DNA of 64,000 nucleotides, from contig NZ_SORW01000052.1 in NCBI RefSeq assembly GCF_004405105.1, positions 46,283 through 110,282 of the forward strand. Reading direction: 5' to 3'. The first letter of the stretch is position 1, and every line of letters begins with the position of its first letter. The notes under the pieces were generated by a model, which was not told where the DNA came from, ran no database searches, and worked only from the letters and a program-made list of their open reading frames with translations. This stretch comes from Jeotgalibacillus sp. R-1-5s-1 (lineage in GTDB: Bacteria > Bacillota > Bacilli > Bacillales > Jeotgalibacillaceae). The translations under genes were made by a program, and so were the position numbers. Shown piece after piece: positions 62,265 to 64,000 of this stretch.

Positions 62265-63044
62265 ATGACACATTTACTCAGTATCAGACTTAAAGAACAT
62301 AATCAACATGAATTTCCGTTTTCGCTTCCCGTTATCAGGCATTTTAATGAATTGACCTTTTCAAAACCTGTAACGATTCTCGTGGGTGAGAATGGGACAG
62401 GAAAGTCAACACTGCTTGAAGGGATTGCCGCTAACATTGGAAGCCGTCTCCTTGGAGAGCTGTCAATTGATGATGACCCATCTCTCGCTGATGCCAGAAG
62501 ACTCGGCGAACAGCTGAAGCTGATCTGGAAAGTCAGAACACGGGAAGGTTTTTTCCTCAGAGCGGATGACTTCATCAATTTCACGAAAAAGCAGGCACAA
62601 ATCAGGGATGAATACACTGCATCATTAAAAGAAATTAAGCAGCGGAATCCAAACAGCCTGGAGGCTTTACCTTATGCGAGAACGCTTTATGAGTTAAAGC
62701 AGTTGTACGGGGATGGTCTTGATGTAAGATCACACGGAGAGGGATTTCTGGATCTGTTCCAGTCAAGACTCCGTCCCGGAGGACTTTATCTGATGGATGA
62801 GCCTGAAGCACCGCTGTCTCCACTTAAACAGCTGACACTCATTTCAATGATTAAAGAGATGGTTAAAAAGGATGCGCAGTTTATCATTGCCACCCATTCC
62901 CCGATCCTGATGGCCTGTCCGGAAGCAGAGCTGCTAGAAATCCAGAATGGAAAGCTGGTCAGTATGGATTATAATGATTTGGAACATGTGAATCTGACCA
63001 GATCATTTCTTCAAAATCCTGAGCAGTACTTGAGGCATTTATAA
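62265..63044 (+). CDS. AAA family ATPase (ABC/SMC-like)
   Basis: A 259-residue stand-alone ATPase with Walker A GENGTGKST (about residues 43-51), a degenerate signature (RSHGEGFLDLFQS, with SHGEG), Walker B LYLMDEPEAPLSP and a switch histidine in IIATHSP. The pattern matches small RecF/SMC-like predicted ATPases. It has no membrane or helicase domain. TTAGGAGAAT precedes the ATG. Coupling to the upstream unknown protein suggests a two-gene unit. A terminator follows. Confidence 0.8.
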   Translation: MTHLLSIRLKEHNQHEFPFSLPVIRHFNELTFSKPVTILVGENGTGKSTLLEGIAANIGSRLLGELSIDDDPSLADARRLGEQLKLIWKVRTREGFFLRADDFINFTKKQAQIRDEYTASLKEIKQRNPNSLEALPYARTLYELKQLYGDGLDVRSHGEGFLDLFQSRLRPGGLYLMDEPEAPLSPLKQLTLISMIKEMVKKDAQFIIATHSPILMACPEAELLEIQNGKLVSMDYNDLEHVNLTRSFLQNPEQYLRHL

Positions 63045-63051
63045 AACAATA

Positions 63052-63088
63052 TAAAAACAGGACACCCGAGCCCGAGTGTCCTGTTTTG
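63052..63088. terminator. Bidirectional terminator, ATPase/peroxiredoxin-like gene
   Basis: AAAACAGGACACCCG / CGAGTGTCCTGTTTT hairpin between convergent genes. Confidence 0.9.
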
Positions 63089-63089
63089 G

Positions 63090-63737
63090 TTATTGATGAT
63101 TTTTCAGAATGTCAATCACTTTTTCAGGTGCAGTTCGTTTTGTATAGTCTGAATCAACGTCCGCGAAAATGATTTCGCCTGATTGAGCAACTATAAATGT
63201 TGCGGGCTTAGGCAATTCCCAATCTTCATTTCCGTTATGTCCAGGTACATCAAGCCCGGAATCCTTATAAACGTCAATCAGATAATCAGGCATTTTGAAC
63301 ACAAGATCAAATTGCTCTGCAACACGGTTTTTCTCATCGCTTAATACTTTGTATTGCAGGTTGTTTTTCTCCTTGGTTGATAGAGAAGAGTCCGGCGTTT
63401 CAGGGCTGATGGCAATCAGCTGTGCCCCTGCCTCCTGAATGTCCGGCAGCTTTGCCTGATAAGCTTTTAACTCAAGATTACAGTATGGGCACCATCCGCC
63501 ACGGTAAAAGGTAATAATGACAGGACCTTTAGACAGTTCTTCATTTAAAGATACGGACTGACCAGTTGCATCAGGCAGAGTGAAGTCAGGTGCGTGATCT
63601 CCCGTTTTCAACCCTTTAGCGATCCCTGATTCCTCAAGCTCTTTTGTGGCCTGTGCCATGATTCTCTGCTTTTCTTCAGGTGCTTTTTGTTTAAACGTTT
63701 CTTTATACGATTTAATTTCCTCGAATAAAGTTGCCAT
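63090..63737 (-). CDS. AhpC/TSA-type peroxiredoxin-like protein
   Basis: A 215-residue thioredoxin-fold protein. A helical N-terminal extension (about 1-45) leads into GDHAPDFTLPDATG, and the redox centre is CPYC in FYRGGWCPYCNLELKAYQ. Such proteins reduce peroxides, with the first cysteine as the attacking residue. No signal peptide is present. The ATG at 63737 has AGGGAGGG about 8 bp upstream; the longer open frame has no such site. Monocistronic. Confidence 0.85.
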   Translation of the reverse strand: MATLFEEIKSYKETFKQKAPEEKQRIMAQATKELEESGIAKGLKTGDHAPDFTLPDATGQSVSLNEELSKGPVIITFYRGGWCPYCNLELKAYQAKLPDIQEAGAQLIAISPETPDSSLSTKEKNNLQYKVLSDEKNRVAEQFDLVFKMPDYLIDVYKDSGLDVPGHNGNEDWELPKPATFIVAQSGEIIFADVDSDYTKRTAPEKVIDILKNHQ

Positions 63738-63931
63738 ATTGAAGCCCTCCCTGTAAAAAAATCTGAACAATTTAAACCTTATCAGCCTTATCGGAATAAA
63801 TCATGGATTTTGCTCATGCAAAGATTTTCAACTACGTGACATTCAGATGATTTTTTGGTAAGATAATCACCGACCTGTTTAATTCCGAGTATATTGATAT
63901 GAATAATAATATTTGAATGGAGCGTGCTGAA

Positions 63932-64000
63932 ATGGGACGTGAATTTGTTGAAATTTTTGATGAGTGGGTCGAGACTTATGATGATTCGGTTAGCGGTAAA
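63932..64000 (+). CDS. YrrT-like SAM-dependent methyltransferase, 5' fragment
   Basis: The first 23 codons (MGREFVEIFDEWVETYDDSVSGK) resemble the start of B. subtilis YrrT, a putative AdoMet-dependent methyltransferase at the head of the mtnN-mccA-mccB methionine-to-cysteine operon. GGAG lies 9 bp before the ATG. The gene runs off the window, so the assignment rests on the N-terminus only. Confidence 0.6.
   Translation, partial: MGREFVEIFDEWVETYDDSVSGK

Overview
The window looks like chromosomal DNA of a low- to mid-GC, endospore-forming Firmicute of the Bacillaceae/Caryophanaceae type. The evidence is Gram-positive lipoproteins, strong AGGAGG ribosome binding sites, sporulation genes (sda, gerQ, rsfA, pbpG), a bacillithiol gene (bshB2), coproheme decarboxylase (hemQ) and a gene order resembling the B. 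subtilis ywd-ywf-ywg-ywh-ywi region. The genus cannot be named safely; Jeotgalibacillus-like is a guess. There are no tRNA or rRNA genes, no CRISPR array and no transposase.

Layout. 1-9.3 kb: an intergenic repeat array, an EEP-fold phosphodiesterase with a sugar PTS permease under catabolite control, a DUF2254 membrane protein, then a leftward cluster of TPR protein, BmrA-like exporter, CopC and CopD. 9.5-21.5 kb: a secreted InhA-like metalloprotease, kbl, a peptide transporter (binding protein divergent from oppC-B-D-F) and an SDR-type threonine dehydrogenase, so the two threonine-to-glycine enzymes flank the transporter. 21.6-28.5 kb: orphan sporulation-type histidine kinase, YjiH permease, Sda checkpoint protein, HAD phosphatase, fructokinase, bshB2-yojF. 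28.7-40.1 kb: the conserved pdxK, DUF4230, ung, ywdI, ywdK, gerQ, hemQ, pta, lipL, rsfA, ywfO, ywgA block. 40.1-44.3 kb: Fur-controlled ferric iron ABC transporter. 44.7-47.0 kb: MFS exporter with an ArsR-type regulator. 47.1-50.7 kb: fruR-fruK-fruA. 51.1-59.3 kb: ywhB, ywhD, pbpG, speE-speB, ywiB-argS. 59.4-64 kb: chemoreceptor, an uncharacterised terpene-cyclase-fold protein plus AAA ATPase pair, a peroxiredoxin-like protein, and the start of a YrrT-like methyltransferase.

The most unusual content is intergenic. At least twelve arrays in six sequence families share one architecture: units repeated at almost exactly 21 bp, each with a conserved core of about 8-15 bp and a variable remainder. 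In several families the core alternates between two states, and some arrays contain a 30-bp (21+9) step. A second layer consists of GC-rich elements of about 110-150 bp whose ends and internal hairpins pair, with stems that differ between copies by compensatory changes. These two layers occupy most of the gaps longer than 300 bp and are the best candidates for undescribed biology. Ordinary regulation is also readable: cre sites at the PTS gene, pta and fru, Fur boxes at the iron genes, a CodY-like box before the protease, and 10-bp direct repeats before fruR.
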